The notes under the pieces were generated by a model. It was given only the letters and a program-made list of their open reading frames with translations. It was not told where the DNA came from and ran no database searches. Source: JACCXG01 sp963785755 (GTDB taxonomy: Bacteria; Acidobacteriota; Vicinamibacteria; Vicinamibacterales; 2-12-FULL-66-21). From it: DNA of 15,086 nt. The stretch spans positions 1-15,086 of the forward strand of contig CAWAXG010000011.1 of the NCBI GenBank assembly GCA_963785755.1, read 5' to 3'. Within the stretch, counting starts at the first letter, position 1; each line of letters starts with the position of its first letter. Shown piece by piece: positions 1-7,412 of this stretch. The position numbers were made by a program, and so were the translations under genes.

Positions 1-2547
1 TGCTCGAGCTCGTGGAAGGCCCGACGCTGGCCGATTGGCTGGCGAAGGGTGCGATGCCGATGCCCGAGGTCATCGCCATCTGCCGTCAGATTGTCGATGC
101 GCTCGACGCGGCGCACGAACGGGGGATCGTCCACCGTGATTCAAAGCCCGCCAACATCAAAGTGCGCGAAGGACGGCGCGGTCAAGGTGCTCGACTTCGG
201 CCTGGCCAAGGCGCTCGAGCCCGCCGGCCTCACGGCTGGACGCGACGGCAGTCGCCGACCATGACGAGTCCGGTCGATGACACGCATGGGCGTGATTCTG
301 GGCACGGCCGCCTACATGAGCCCGGAGCAGGCGCGCGGCCAGGCCGATCGACAAGCGGACGGACATCTGGGCGTTCGGGTGCGTGCTCTACGAGATGCTC
401 ACCGGGCGCACGGCGTTCGGACCGACGACCGTGCCGGACACTATCGCCGCCATTCTCGAGCGCGAGCCCGATTGGTCGGCGCTGCCGCCCAACGCCGAGC
501 GAGCATTGCGGCGGCTGCTGCGCCGCTGCCTCGAGAAGGACCGCAAGCGCGGCTTCGCGACATCGGCGACGCCCGACATCGAACTGGACAACGCTCGGAC
601 GACGAGGCGCAGCCTCGAAACGTCGCGATCGGCGGCGTCGCGCCGGCTGGACGCCGCGCTGGCGGTGCGTCGCGTCCTCGCGGGCATGGCCGCCCTCGCC
701 GTCGTGTCGTGGAGCGGCCGGCCTCGCAGGCAGCCCGCGCGCGTCGTCGCTCGGATCCGCAGTTCATCGCATCACGTCGGATGCAGGTTTCTCCACGGAG
801 CCGGCGCTCTCGCGCGATGGCACGCTGGTCGTCTACGCGTCGGACCGAGCCGGCGACGGACAGCTCGATCTCTGGCTGCAGCGAACGCCGGAGGCCAGCC
901 CATCCCATTGACCAGCGATCCGCCGACGATCGCGAGCCCGACTTCTCGCCTGACGGCAGCTGATCGCCTTTCGTTCGGACCGCGCCGCGGCGGCATCTAC
1001 GTGATGCCGCGCTCGGCGGCGATGCGCGCTTGTCGCCGAAGGAGGGCCGTGCGCCCGCGTTCTCACCCGACGGAGCCGCATTGCGGTACTGGACCGGCCC
1101 GTGGCTTTGGGGTGGGCCGCGCGCGGGGGTCGCCGTGTTCATGGTTCCTGCCAACGGGGGCCAGCCCAGGCGCGTCGCGGACGGATTCTCGCGCGCGCCA
1201 TCCGCTCTGGTCTCCTGACGGCCGGAGCCTGCTGTTCTTCGGTCACAAGAGTTGTCAGATAAACTCGCCGTCTCGCATTCGATTGGTGGTGGGCCCCGCT
1301 CGACGGCAGCGAGCCGATCCCACAGGCGCCTACCGGCTGCTGACCGACCGGGGGATCATCCGAACGGCCTAGTCGGCGATCTCGTCGTGGGCGCGACTGG
1401 AGCCCACACCAAAGAGCTGGACCAGCTCAGGGGTGTCCTTTTCGCTCTTGCTTTCGGCGAAAGCGTCGGCGTGTGGCGGCTGGGAGTGTCGCCCGAATAC
1501 GGGTCAGGCCGCGTGATGCATCGCTCCAGCCATTCGACCTCCGGTGCCGGGATCCGATTTCGGCCCGTCCGCTCGACGACTCCGGGACGGATCGCGTTCC
1601 AGTCTTTCGTCGGAAGCCTACGTCTCGCTGACGCTCCCGCTGGACGCCAACGCCGGACGGCCAACGGGCCCGATCGTTCGACAGACATTCTGGGCCCGCC
1701 TGGCGGGCGGCCGGAACAGCCTGGACGACGCCGGCCGCCTGCTCGCGTATACAGAAGAGCCGGGCGAACGAAACCGAGCCTCTGGGTCAAGGATTCGCGG
1801 ACCGGCCAGGAGCGCCACCTGGTGACGAACGCGGCTTCGGGAATCTCAACCCAGTGATCGCCTCACGATGGCTCACACGTCGCCTACAGTGTTGTCGAGG
1901 GTTCCCACGCGCCACCGGACATGTAGGTGCCGACTGCCGGAGGCACGGCTCGGCAGATCTGCGAGTGCATACTGCAAGGGTGGTTCGCGGACAACCGGCG
2001 AATCCTCGCGCTCGACGGTGGATGTTCCCGTCACAACGCATCCGTGTGATCGACGTGGGTGGATTGGCACCGAGGCGGTTCTTCTTCACGCATCCGCCGT
2101 CCTGGGTTGGCCGGGCGGACATCTCTCCCGATGGCCGCTGGCTCGCGGTCACTTCCCAGCGATACGTGTGGGTTGCCCCCGGCGCGCCCTGGCAATCCGC
2201 CTGGTGAACGGGGAGTGGGCAACGGTCCTGAAAAAGGCAGGAGGATTGGGCGCCGAGCGTCACGTGTGGGTGGTCGCCCGACGGAAGGCTGCTCTATCTT
2301 CTGCTCGAACGCGACGGCTTTCGCGACCTCTTACGCGCAACGGATTGATCCGGCGCGCGGCACGGCGGTTGGAGAGCCGTTCATCGTGCAGCACCTGCAC
2401 GACCCGCGGCGGCGGTGGGGATCCACATCTTTCGGCACGGCGATCGTCAGCAATGCCTTCGTCTTCAGTCAGGTCGAGACAACCGGCAGCATCTGGCTGC
2501 TGAATCCCGAGCCAGCGTCGCGGCGTGCACCAACCGCGAATGATTGA
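1..2547 (+). pseudogene. Serine/threonine protein kinase with C-terminal TolB/PD40-type propeller, 5'-truncated by the window and multiply frameshifted
   Basis: Pieces of one protein can be read by moving between the three forward frames. Kinase landmarks come in the right order: VEGPTLADWL from about 15, the catalytic loop HRDSKPAN at 132-155, DFGLAK near 190-210, GTAAYMSPEQARG near 300-340, DIWAFGCVLYEMLTG near 364-400 and RCLEKDRKR near 526-550. A hydrophobic stretch near 660-710 may be the membrane segment. Propeller repeats follow (ALSRDGTLVVYASDRAGDG, FSPDG, PLWSPDGRSLLFF, ISPDGRWLAV), and the last segment ends at TGA 2545-2547. At least ten frame changes are needed; for example, one extra G near 171 separates KVRE from DGAVKVLDFG. 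The catalytic-loop Leu is Ser (TCA 141-143). By family, intact members phosphorylate Ser/Thr in the cytoplasm and carry the propeller beyond a membrane helix. Either a pseudogene or an error-rich sequence; the family call is secure. Confidence 0.85.
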
Positions 2548-2641
2548 AGACAGCGTGCCGACGGCACCTGCGATCCTTGGCCGCTGACCACACCTCCGAC
2601 ACTCCCGGCGAAAAGGGCGGGCGGCACCCAGGCGCACGAGG

Positions 2642-2647
2642 TACGAT
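2642..2647 (+). promoter_or_regulatory. Candidate -10 element TACGAT for the cupin gene
   Basis: TACGAT lies 5 nt before the ATG at 2653, so a transcript from it would start at or next to the start codon (leaderless). No clear -35 box is visible 17 nt upstream. The call rests on the same arrangement recurring before other genes in this window. Confidence 0.35.
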
Positions 2648-2652
2648 TGCGC

Positions 2653-3015
2653 ATGCCGATTCTGATTCCAGCGCCCACGGTCATCACGGCCGCCGGCAAC
2701 AAGCCAAAACGGATCGAAGAGTACGTCGGTCGCGTCAACTCCGGTCACGCGACGGTGAGCGTCGCCCGGATGGTGTCGCCCGGGGGATGGGAGGAGCCGG
2801 GTCAGCGGCCGGCATTCGAAGAGGTCACCGTGGTGCTGCGCGGCCGGGTCCGCGTGGAAAGCGAGTCCGGCGTGCTCGACGTGCAGGCCGGGCAGGCGGT
2901 CGTGACGCGCCCCGGCGAATGGGTCCGCTACAGCACGCCCGATCCCGGCGGCGCCGAGTACGTCGCCGTCTGCCTGCCCGCGTTCTCGCCCGAGACCGTC
3001 CATCGCGACGCGTGA
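2653..3015 (+). CDS. Small single-domain cupin protein
   Basis: An intact 120-aa protein, about the usual length for a one-domain cupin. The core reads as cupin strands: GGWEEPGQRPAFEEVTVVLR (about residues 45-64), then GRVRVESESGVLDVQAGQAV and GEWVRYSTP, ending ETVHRDA. The conserved glycines and the Glu-Glu pair are present, but the His-x-His pair that binds metal in many cupins is replaced by Q-R-P-A. A metal-dependent enzyme activity is therefore doubtful, and a binding or regulatory role is as likely. There is no signal peptide, so it should be cytosolic. ATG 2653 is preferred over the in-frame TTG at 2647 because a TACGAT box ends 5 nt upstream of it. A GAG at 2638-2640 is only a weak ribosome site. 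It stands alone, 105 nt after the kinase remnant and convergent with the next gene. Substrate unknown. Confidence 0.85.
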   Translation: MPILIPAPTVITAAGNKPKRIEEYVGRVNSGHATVSVARMVSPGGWEEPGQRPAFEEVTVVLRGRVRVESESGVLDVQAGQAVVTRPGEWVRYSTPDPGGAEYVAVCLPAFSPETVHRDA

Positions 3016-3063
3016 CGCCCGATCGCCGACAGGCGAACGACGGCGCGATGAGCCGGAACCCCT

Positions 3064-3152
3064 GATTGCCGATCGCCGATCCCGACAAGAGAAGGACGGC
3101 GGCGGCCCGCCCACCACCCCAGTCCCGAGCCCCGAGTCCCCAGTCCCGAGCA
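3064..3152. repeat. Two short runs of 7-bp repeats (CCGATCN and CCSAGYC types)
   Basis: Two heptad tracts lie between the convergent genes. At 3064-3084 the units are GATTGCC, GATCGCC, GATCCCG. At 3118-3152 they are CCCAGTC, CCGAGCC, CCGAGTC, CCCAGTC, CCGAGCA. The phase is exactly 7 bp within each run, and nothing in the tract looks coding. The units resemble those in the large inverted repeat at 10792-10881, which suggests one dispersed intergenic repeat family. Confidence 0.7.
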
Positions 3153-3165
3153 TGAGAACGAGCCA

Positions 3166-3197
3166 GCGATCGCGCGCTCAGCCGAAGACGCGATCGC
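3166..3197. other. Inverted repeat with two GCGATCGC octamers; possible bidirectional terminator
   Basis: GCGATCGCG (3166-3174) is exactly complementary to CGCGATCGC (3189-3197) across a 14-nt loop. It sits between the 3' ends of the convergent cupin and nucleotidyltransferase genes, where a shared terminator would be expected. There is no T-run on either side, so a standard intrinsic terminator is not shown. Each arm contains the self-complementary octamer GCGATCGC. Confidence 0.4.
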
Positions 3198-3259
3198 GCC
3201 AGAGGATCCGCATCGATCCCAACCAGGCAGGCAGGGAAGGTCCGGAACACGTTGCCGCC

Positions 3260-3823
3260 CTATTGATGCTTCTGAAAAAGGGCGTTCAACCGGGCAGAGG
3301 GCTGCAGGTCGCCCTTGAGCTCGAGCAGTTGCATCAGCTCGTCCGCCACCAGGGTGCGATCCAGGTGCCCCGCCTGTCGCACCAGGATGCCTTCGATGTC
3401 GATCCAATCCTGCGGGCGGTCGGCGAATGCCTTCAGCACGACGAGATCCTCGGCTGAGCAGGTGGTCACGTCGACACCTGGCGCATACCCGTACGGCGTG
3501 GCTCGCCCGATGACGCGCTCTTCGTACGGCAGCCCGCCCAGCGCGATGTCCCGCGGTACGCCGTCGGCTGTGTGCACGAGGACCACGCGTCGATGAAGCG
3601 CAAACTGACGTGCGTCCGGGATCCTCGCCTCGAAGTGGCCGAGGATCGGATCGACGAACCGTTCTTCGCCGCCAAGGCCGGTCAGGATCGTCAGGTCCAC
3701 ATCGCGCGTTTGACGAGGCTCGCCCCACCGCTGGAGGGCCAGGCCGCCGATGACGCAGCACCGCCATTCGCGGACGCGACAAAACGCCTCGATCTCGACG
3801 GCGGCCGCGAACAGCGGGTTCAT
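3260..3823 (-). CDS. Nucleotidyltransferase-fold protein (AbiEii/MNT-like), possible toxin of a two-gene module
   Basis: An intact 187-aa protein. Near the N-terminus, CCVIGGLALQRWG followed by TRDVDLTI gives the nucleotidyltransferase signature, with Gly26-Gly27 and metal-binding Asp41 and Asp43. PRDIAL supplies a candidate third acidic residue (Asp92). The later motif CSAEDLVVLKAFADRPQDW (about 122-140) is typical of small nucleotidyltransferases annotated as AbiEii-like. The ATG at 3823-3821 overlaps the stop of the upstream gene in an ATGA, so the two are probably translationally coupled. The reading frame stays open upstream, but that part has unrelated low-complexity composition and is not counted. 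By family, such proteins move a nucleotide onto RNA or protein; no target can be read from the sequence. An ordinary sugar or antibiotic nucleotidyltransferase is less likely given its size and partner. Confidence 0.85.
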   Translation of the reverse strand: MNPLFAAAVEIEAFCRVREWRCCVIGGLALQRWGEPRQTRDVDLTILTGLGGEERFVDPILGHFEARIPDARQFALHRRVVLVHTADGVPRDIALGGLPYEERVIGRATPYGYAPGVDVTTCSAEDLVVLKAFADRPQDWIDIEGILVRQAGHLDRTLVADELMQLLELKGDLQPSARLNALFQKHQ

Positions 3824-4047
3824 CGATGTGGTCGACCGTGCATCAGATCTTGCATCGCCACGAGTCCCGACCACTCGCGACGGTGCGGTGACAGAGGAAC
3901 GAGGCAGGCGGCGTGCAGCAGACGATCTGTCGCGAGACGGGCCGCTCGATCGTCGAGGGCCCGAAGTTCCCGCCAGCGCAGTTCTTCGAGCAGACGTCCC
4001 GTCTCCACCCAATTCCGGACATACGCGCGCTCGGCATCGGTGGCCAT
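3820..4047 (-). CDS. Small charged protein preceding the nucleotidyltransferase; possible antitoxin
   Basis: An intact 75-aa protein beginning MATDAERAYVRNWVETG and ending MQDLMHGRPHR. It is rich in Arg, Leu, Glu and Ala and looks mostly helical (RLLEELRWRELRALDDRAAR at about residues 18-37). It has no membrane segment or signal peptide. Its TGA overlaps the ATG of the nucleotidyltransferase by 4 nt, so the pair is one operon. Short helical proteins immediately before an AbiEii-like nucleotidyltransferase are a recurrent arrangement, which suggests an antitoxin or an accessory subunit; this is inference from order and size. The start at 4047 is chosen because a TACAAT box lies 6 nt upstream on the minus strand, implying a leaderless message. 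An upstream in-frame ATG would put that box inside the coding region. Confidence 0.7.
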   Translation of the reverse strand: MATDAERAYVRNWVETGRLLEELRWRELRALDDRAARLATDRLLHAACLVPLSPHRREWSGLVAMQDLMHGRPHR

Positions 4048-4053
4048 GGCCTG

Positions 4054-4059
4054 ATTGTA
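4054..4059 (-). promoter_or_regulatory. Candidate -10 element TACAAT for the minus-strand two-gene operon
   Basis: Read on the minus strand, TACAAT (5 of 6 consensus) ends 6 nt before the ATG at 4047, so the predicted RNA start coincides with the start codon. No good -35 box is apparent. It faces away from the similar plus-strand box at 4223-4228; the 4048-4257 region is therefore a divergent promoter region. Confidence 0.5.
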
Positions 4060-4222
4060 ATGTGCTCGACATCGGTTCGACGTGAACCTCGCGCCGCCGC
4101 ATTTACTGCCACGCCCGCCAATCAAGACGTACGCACAATCTGCGACGTTTCACGAACAATCGCTGCAAAGACGGTCATTTTCTGAGGCTGCCGTCCGGCA
4201 CGCCCTTCGCTCATGCCGGCGC

Positions 4223-4228
4223 TACAAT
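4223..4228 (+). promoter_or_regulatory. Candidate -10 element TACAAT for the Uma2 gene
   Basis: TACAAT within GCTACAATG lies 5 nt before an in-frame ATG at 4234 and 29 nt before the ATG at 4258. No recognisable -35 box lies 17 nt upstream. Two starts are possible: a leaderless one at 4234, or one at 4258 using the ribosome site GGGAG (4246-4250). Confidence 0.5.
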
Positions 4229-4257
4229 GAGCCATGCCCGGCCATGGGAGCGACCGC

Positions 4258-4835
4258 ATGAAGCCAGCCCCCGACCGCATCAAGCTCACCTACGACGATT
4301 TCCTGCTGTTTCCCGACGATGGGAAGCGCCATGAGTTGATCGACGGAGAGCATTACGTGACCCCGTCGCCGAACACGAAGCACCAGCGCGTGTCGGGCAA
4401 CCTGTTCTTCCTCATGCGGGCCTGGCTCGAAGAGCACCCGATCGGCCAGGTGTTCTACGCCCCGTTCGACGTCGTCTTCTCCCGCTTCGATGTCGTCGAG
4501 CCGGACCTTCTGTATGTCTCGAACGAACGCATGAAGAAATCGTGACGACTCAGCACGTCACCGGCGCTCCGGACATCGTCGTGGAGATCGGCTCTCCGGG
4601 TACACGCAAGCGGGACGAGACCATCAAGCGCCGGCTCTACGAACGATCCGGCGTGTCCGAATACTGGGTACTCGATCCGGCTCTCGACGTCGTGCGGGTG
4701 TACCGGCGTGAAGGAGCGGCCTTCACCAGACCGGTCGAATTGTCGACCGAAGCGGGTGACGTGCTGACCACGCCGCATCTCGCCGGGCTCGAACTTCCAT
4801 TGACGCGTCTCTTCGCGACACCGGGCTCGCAGTAA
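4258..4835 (+). pseudogene. Uma2-family (DUF820) putative restriction-like endonuclease, one frameshift
   Basis: Two overlapping frames make one Uma2 protein of about 192 residues, the normal family length. The first part (to 4545) has LTYDDFLLFPDDGKRHELID, EHYVTPSPNTKHQ and VEPDLLYVSNERMKK. The second part (from 4542) has GAPDIVVEIGSPGTRKRDE, KRRLYERSGVSEYWVLDP and ends LTRLFATPGSQ. The family has a PD-(D/E)xK nuclease-like core; candidate active residues are the Asp of EPDLL, the Glu of VVEI and the Lys before RRLYE. Restoring one A in the run at 4533-4537 (AAGAAAT to AAGAAAAT) gives the family reading NERMKKIVTTQ, so a single-base loss explains the break. Start at ATG 4258 with GGGAG upstream; ATG 4234 is the alternative. 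The cellular role of Uma2 proteins is not established. Sequencing error is a strong alternative to true inactivation. Confidence 0.8.
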
Positions 4836-4893
4836 GGCAAGGTCGCCGCTCGTCTCAGGGTGGGAGGAACAAACCGGGACGTGCCGGCCGCGG

Positions 4894-4899
4894 TATGAT
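4894..4899 (+). promoter_or_regulatory. Candidate -10 element TATGAT for the cytochrome/PQQ operon
   Basis: TATGAT (5 of 6 consensus) lies 37 nt before the ATG at 4937, giving a predicted leader of about 30 nt that carries the ribosome site AGGAG (4924-4928). No convincing -35 box is seen. Unlike the other -10 candidates in the window, this one leaves room for a normal leader. Confidence 0.45.
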
Positions 4900-4936
4900 C
4901 CGCGCCTCTAACATCCGTGCCCCAGGAGTGTGGCCG

Positions 4937-5716
4937 ATGATCGATCGCCGCCATGCGTCTCTCGTCCTGTGCCTGCTGCTCGTGCCCCTGCTGCTGCAGG
5001 CCCAGTCCCGGCCCCTCTCCCAAGCCGATCCCGACGACCTCGCGGCGGGCAAACGCATCTTCAACGCCCAGTGCGCCTGGTGCCACGGCACTGACGGCGT
5101 CGGCGGATCCGGGCCGAGCCTGCAACGCGCCACGCTGCGGCACGCGGCGAGCGATACGGATCTGGTGTCGATCCTGCGCAATGGCATCGGCGGCACCGAG
5201 ATGCCGGGCTTCCAATGGTCGCTGACCGACACCATGGCGTGGCGGACCGCGGCTTACGTGCGATCGCTGGGGCGGACCACACCTGAGCCAATTCGCGGCG
5301 ATGCCGAACGTGGCGCCGCACTCTACGAAGCGAAGGGTTGCCAGGCCTGCCATATCGTCGCCGGACGCGGGACAGCGCTCGGACCTGAATTGACCGCGAT
5401 CGGCGCGCTGCGGGGTGCGGCCTACCTGCGCGAGGCGATCGTGAAGCCCGAAGCGGCGCGGCCGGCCGGGTATCTGGTCGTGCGAGCGACCGCACGGTCC
5501 GGTGGGGAAGTTCGCGGCATTCGCGTCGACGAAGACACGTTCTGGATTCACCTTCGTGACGCGGCAGGCACCCTGCACGTTCTCGAGAAGAAGGACTTGA
5601 CGGACATCCAGCGCGACCAGACCGGCACGCTGATGCCGTCGTACGCCACGATGCTCGCCGCCGCGGAGCTCGACGATCTGGTCGCCTACCTGGCGAGCCG
5701 ACGGGGTGCCCCATGA
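4937..5716 (+). CDS. Exported c-type cytochrome with two CxxCH haem sites
   Basis: An intact 259-aa protein. An N-terminal signal peptide is clear (MIDRRHASLVLCLLLVPLLL, cleavage likely near LLQAQS), placing it in the periplasm. The first haem domain has CAWCH at residues 46-50 with Met89 in TEMPGF as the likely axial ligand. The second has CQACH at 135-139 with Met233 in TLMPSY. The region between the second haem site and its methionine (AIVKPEAARPAGYL, then GEVRGIRVDEDTFWIHLRD) resembles the haem-binding domain common in Planctomycetes, Verrucomicrobia and Acidobacteria. ATG 4937 is chosen over an upstream in-frame ATG at 4895 because AGGAG at 4924-4928 is 8 nt away and the signal peptide starts there. 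Its stop overlaps the next ATG by 4 nt, so it is co-translated with the PQQ dehydrogenase and is probably its electron acceptor. Confidence 0.93.
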   Translation: MIDRRHASLVLCLLLVPLLLQAQSRPLSQADPDDLAAGKRIFNAQCAWCHGTDGVGGSGPSLQRATLRHAASDTDLVSILRNGIGGTEMPGFQWSLTDTMAWRTAAYVRSLGRTTPEPIRGDAERGAALYEAKGCQACHIVAGRGTALGPELTAIGALRGAAYLREAIVKPEAARPAGYLVVRATARSGGEVRGIRVDEDTFWIHLRDAAGTLHVLEKKDLTDIQRDQTGTLMPSYATMLAAAELDDLVAYLASRRGAP

Positions 5717-7299
5717 GACACGCTGTTCCAACCGCGGCGTTCGTGCTCCTCGCCTGCGCCGTGCTCGCGCAGCGTGAACCGGCTTCGCCAGGCGACGCGA
5801 TTCAGAAAGGCGAGTGGCACACCTATTCCGGGACCCATCAATCACACCGCTATTCGCCGTTGACGCAGATCTCGACCGCGAACGTCGCCTCGCTACGACC
5901 GGTGTGGATGTATCAGCCGCCAGGCACCGGTCCACTCGAGGGCACCCCGATCGTCGCCAACGGCATCATGTACGTCACCTCCGGTCCCGCCGCGGTCGTC
6001 GCGCTCAGCGTGAAGAGCGGACGTCCGGTATGGCAGTGGTCGCGTCCCATTTCAGGCAGCGTGCTCAACCTGGGGTTTCCGCGGGTGAACCGCGGGGTCG
6101 CGATCCTCGACGAGACCGTGTTCGTGGGGACGCTCGACGGGTATCTCGTCGCGCTGGATGCGCGCAGCGGAACAGCGCGATGGACGGTCAACGTCGGGGA
6201 CAATGCGACGGGGCATTCGATCACCGCGGCGCCACTCGTGGCGGACGGGAAAATCGTCGTCGGCATCAGCGGCGGTGAAGCCGGCATCCGCGGCTACCTC
6301 GATGCCTACGAGCCGAAGACCGGCAAGCGCCTCTGGCGCTTCTGGACCGTCCCGCAGCCGGCGAACCCGGCAACGAGACCTGGGCCGGCGACGAGCTGGA
6401 AGACCGGCGGCGGCGCAACCTGGTTGACCGGTTCGTACGATCCCGCGCTGAGACTCGTCTACTGGGGCACCGGCAATCCGGCGCCCGACTGGAATGGTGA
6501 ATCGCGCAAGGGCGACAACCTCTACACCTGTTCGCTCGTCGCCCTCGACATCGATACCGGCCGCCTGCGGTGGCACTTCCAGTTCACGCCGCACGACACC
6601 CACGACTGGGATGCCAACCAGATTCCCGTCCTCGTCGATCGCGAGGTGGGCGGCCGCACCCGCACGCTCGTCGCGACCGCCAATCGCAACGGGTTCTACT
6701 ACCTGCTCGATCGCGCGTCCGGTGAGTTCCTGCTGGCGCAGCAATACGCGAAGCAGACATGGGCCAAAGGCATCGACCAGCGCGGGCGGCCCATTCTGAT
6801 TCCAGGCATGGAACCTTCGGAGCACGGCACGCTGGTCTACCCGAGCCTGCAGGGCTCGACCAACTGGGCGAGTCCATCGTACAGCCCGCAGACGGGCATG
6901 CTGTACGTGCCGGTCCGTGAAATGGGATCGGTGTATTTCAAGAGCGACGTCGAGTACCGGCCAGGCACGTACTTCACCGGCGGAAGCGAGAAGCGTCTCG
7001 AGGACGAGGCGTGGGGCAGCGTGCGTGCGCTCGACGCGAGCACGGGCAAGACGATGTGGGATTTCAAGCTGCCGTCACCACCATGGGGCGGCGTGTTGTC
7101 CACGGCCGGAGGCCTGGTGTTCGGCGGTTCGAATGAAGGAAATGTCTTCGCGCTCGACGCCAGGACCGGTCAGGCGTTGTGGCAGTTTCAGGCCGGCGGC
7201 GCCGTCCGCGCCAATCCCATGTCGTTCGCGGTGGACGGCCGTCAGCACGTCGCAATCGCAGGGGGCCGGGCGTTTGTCGTGTTTGCCCTGGATCGATGA
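5713..7299 (+). CDS. PQQ-dependent dehydrogenase (quinoprotein alcohol/methanol dehydrogenase superfamily)
   Basis: An intact 528-aa protein with an N-terminal signal peptide (VLLACAVLA, cleavage near Gln20), so periplasmic. It forms an eight-bladed propeller, seen in repeated tryptophan-docking motifs such as GYLVALDARSGTARW (143-157), RGYLDAYEPKTGKRLW, SVRALDASTGKTMW and NVFALDARTGQALW. Family positions recognisable by alignment are Glu189 (ISGGEAGIRG) and Asn255 (WGTGNPAPDW) for the metal and Asp300 in HDTHDWDANQ as the catalytic base. The position two after Asp300 is Asn302, so the extra Asp of lanthanide enzymes appears absent. The adjacent Cys-Cys pair that usually precedes VNRG is replaced by Gly121-Phe122. 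It oxidises an alcohol, aldose or similar substrate, which cannot be named. It is translationally coupled to the cytochrome c upstream and is shorter than methanol dehydrogenase (about 600 aa). Confidence 0.92.
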   Translation: MRHAVPTAAFVLLACAVLAQREPASPGDAIQKGEWHTYSGTHQSHRYSPLTQISTANVASLRPVWMYQPPGTGPLEGTPIVANGIMYVTSGPAAVVALSVKSGRPVWQWSRPISGSVLNLGFPRVNRGVAILDETVFVGTLDGYLVALDARSGTARWTVNVGDNATGHSITAAPLVADGKIVVGISGGEAGIRGYLDAYEPKTGKRLWRFWTVPQPANPATRPGPATSWKTGGGATWLTGSYDPALRLVYWGTGNPAPDWNGESRKGDNLYTCSLVALDIDTGRLRWHFQFTPHDTHDWDANQIPVLVDREVGGRTRTLVATANRNGFYYLLDRASGEFLLAQQYAKQTWAKGIDQRGRPILIPGMEPSEHGTLVYPSLQGSTNWASPSYSPQTGMLYVPVREMGSVYFKSDVEYRPGTYFTGGSEKRLEDEAWGSVRALDASTGKTMWDFKLPSPPWGGVLSTAGGLVFGGSNEGNVFALDARTGQALWQFQAGGAVRANPMSFAVDGRQHVAIAGGRAFVVFALDR

Positions 7300-7336
7300 G
7301 GCGCGCCAGACAGCCCTGATCCTTCTCTCGCGGTAC

Positions 7337-7367
7337 TTGACGGCGAACTTGACTTTAGCGGTAAAGT
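7337..7367 (+). promoter_or_regulatory. Candidate promoter and palindromic operator ahead of the TonB-dependent receptor
   Basis: ACTTTA (7352-7357) and TAAAGT (7362-7367) are perfect complements around GCGG, forming a 16-bp near-palindrome with a central CG step, the geometry of LacI-family operators. It overlaps promoter-like elements: TTGACG (7337-7342) as a -35 box and TAAAGT (7362-7367) as a weak -10 box with a long 19-bp spacer. A direct repeat ACTTGAC occurs at 7335-7341 and 7347-7353, 12 bp apart. It lies in the 113-nt gap between the PQQ gene and the receptor. The regulator itself is not in the window. Confidence 0.45.
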
Positions 7368-7412
7368 AGAGCAGCTTTGTCGCAAAACAGGCAACACACC
7401 GTGGGAGGACGC

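Noticed and set aside
441..1154. Long minus-strand open frames opposite the kinase and PQQ genes, including 4637-5935 and 8793-10268
   Set aside because: They are high-GC antisense shadows of well-identified plus-strand genes, with Arg/Ala-rich composition and no recognisable domains.
3118..3152. CRISPR array
   Set aside because: The units are 7 bp tandem repeats with no spacers and no cas genes nearby.
3824..4102. Extension of the nucleotidyltransferase frame upstream to 4102 (93 more residues)
   Set aside because: The added part is Arg/Ser-rich with no family match and overlaps the better-supported 75-aa gene; the ATGA overlap at 3820-3823 marks the real start.
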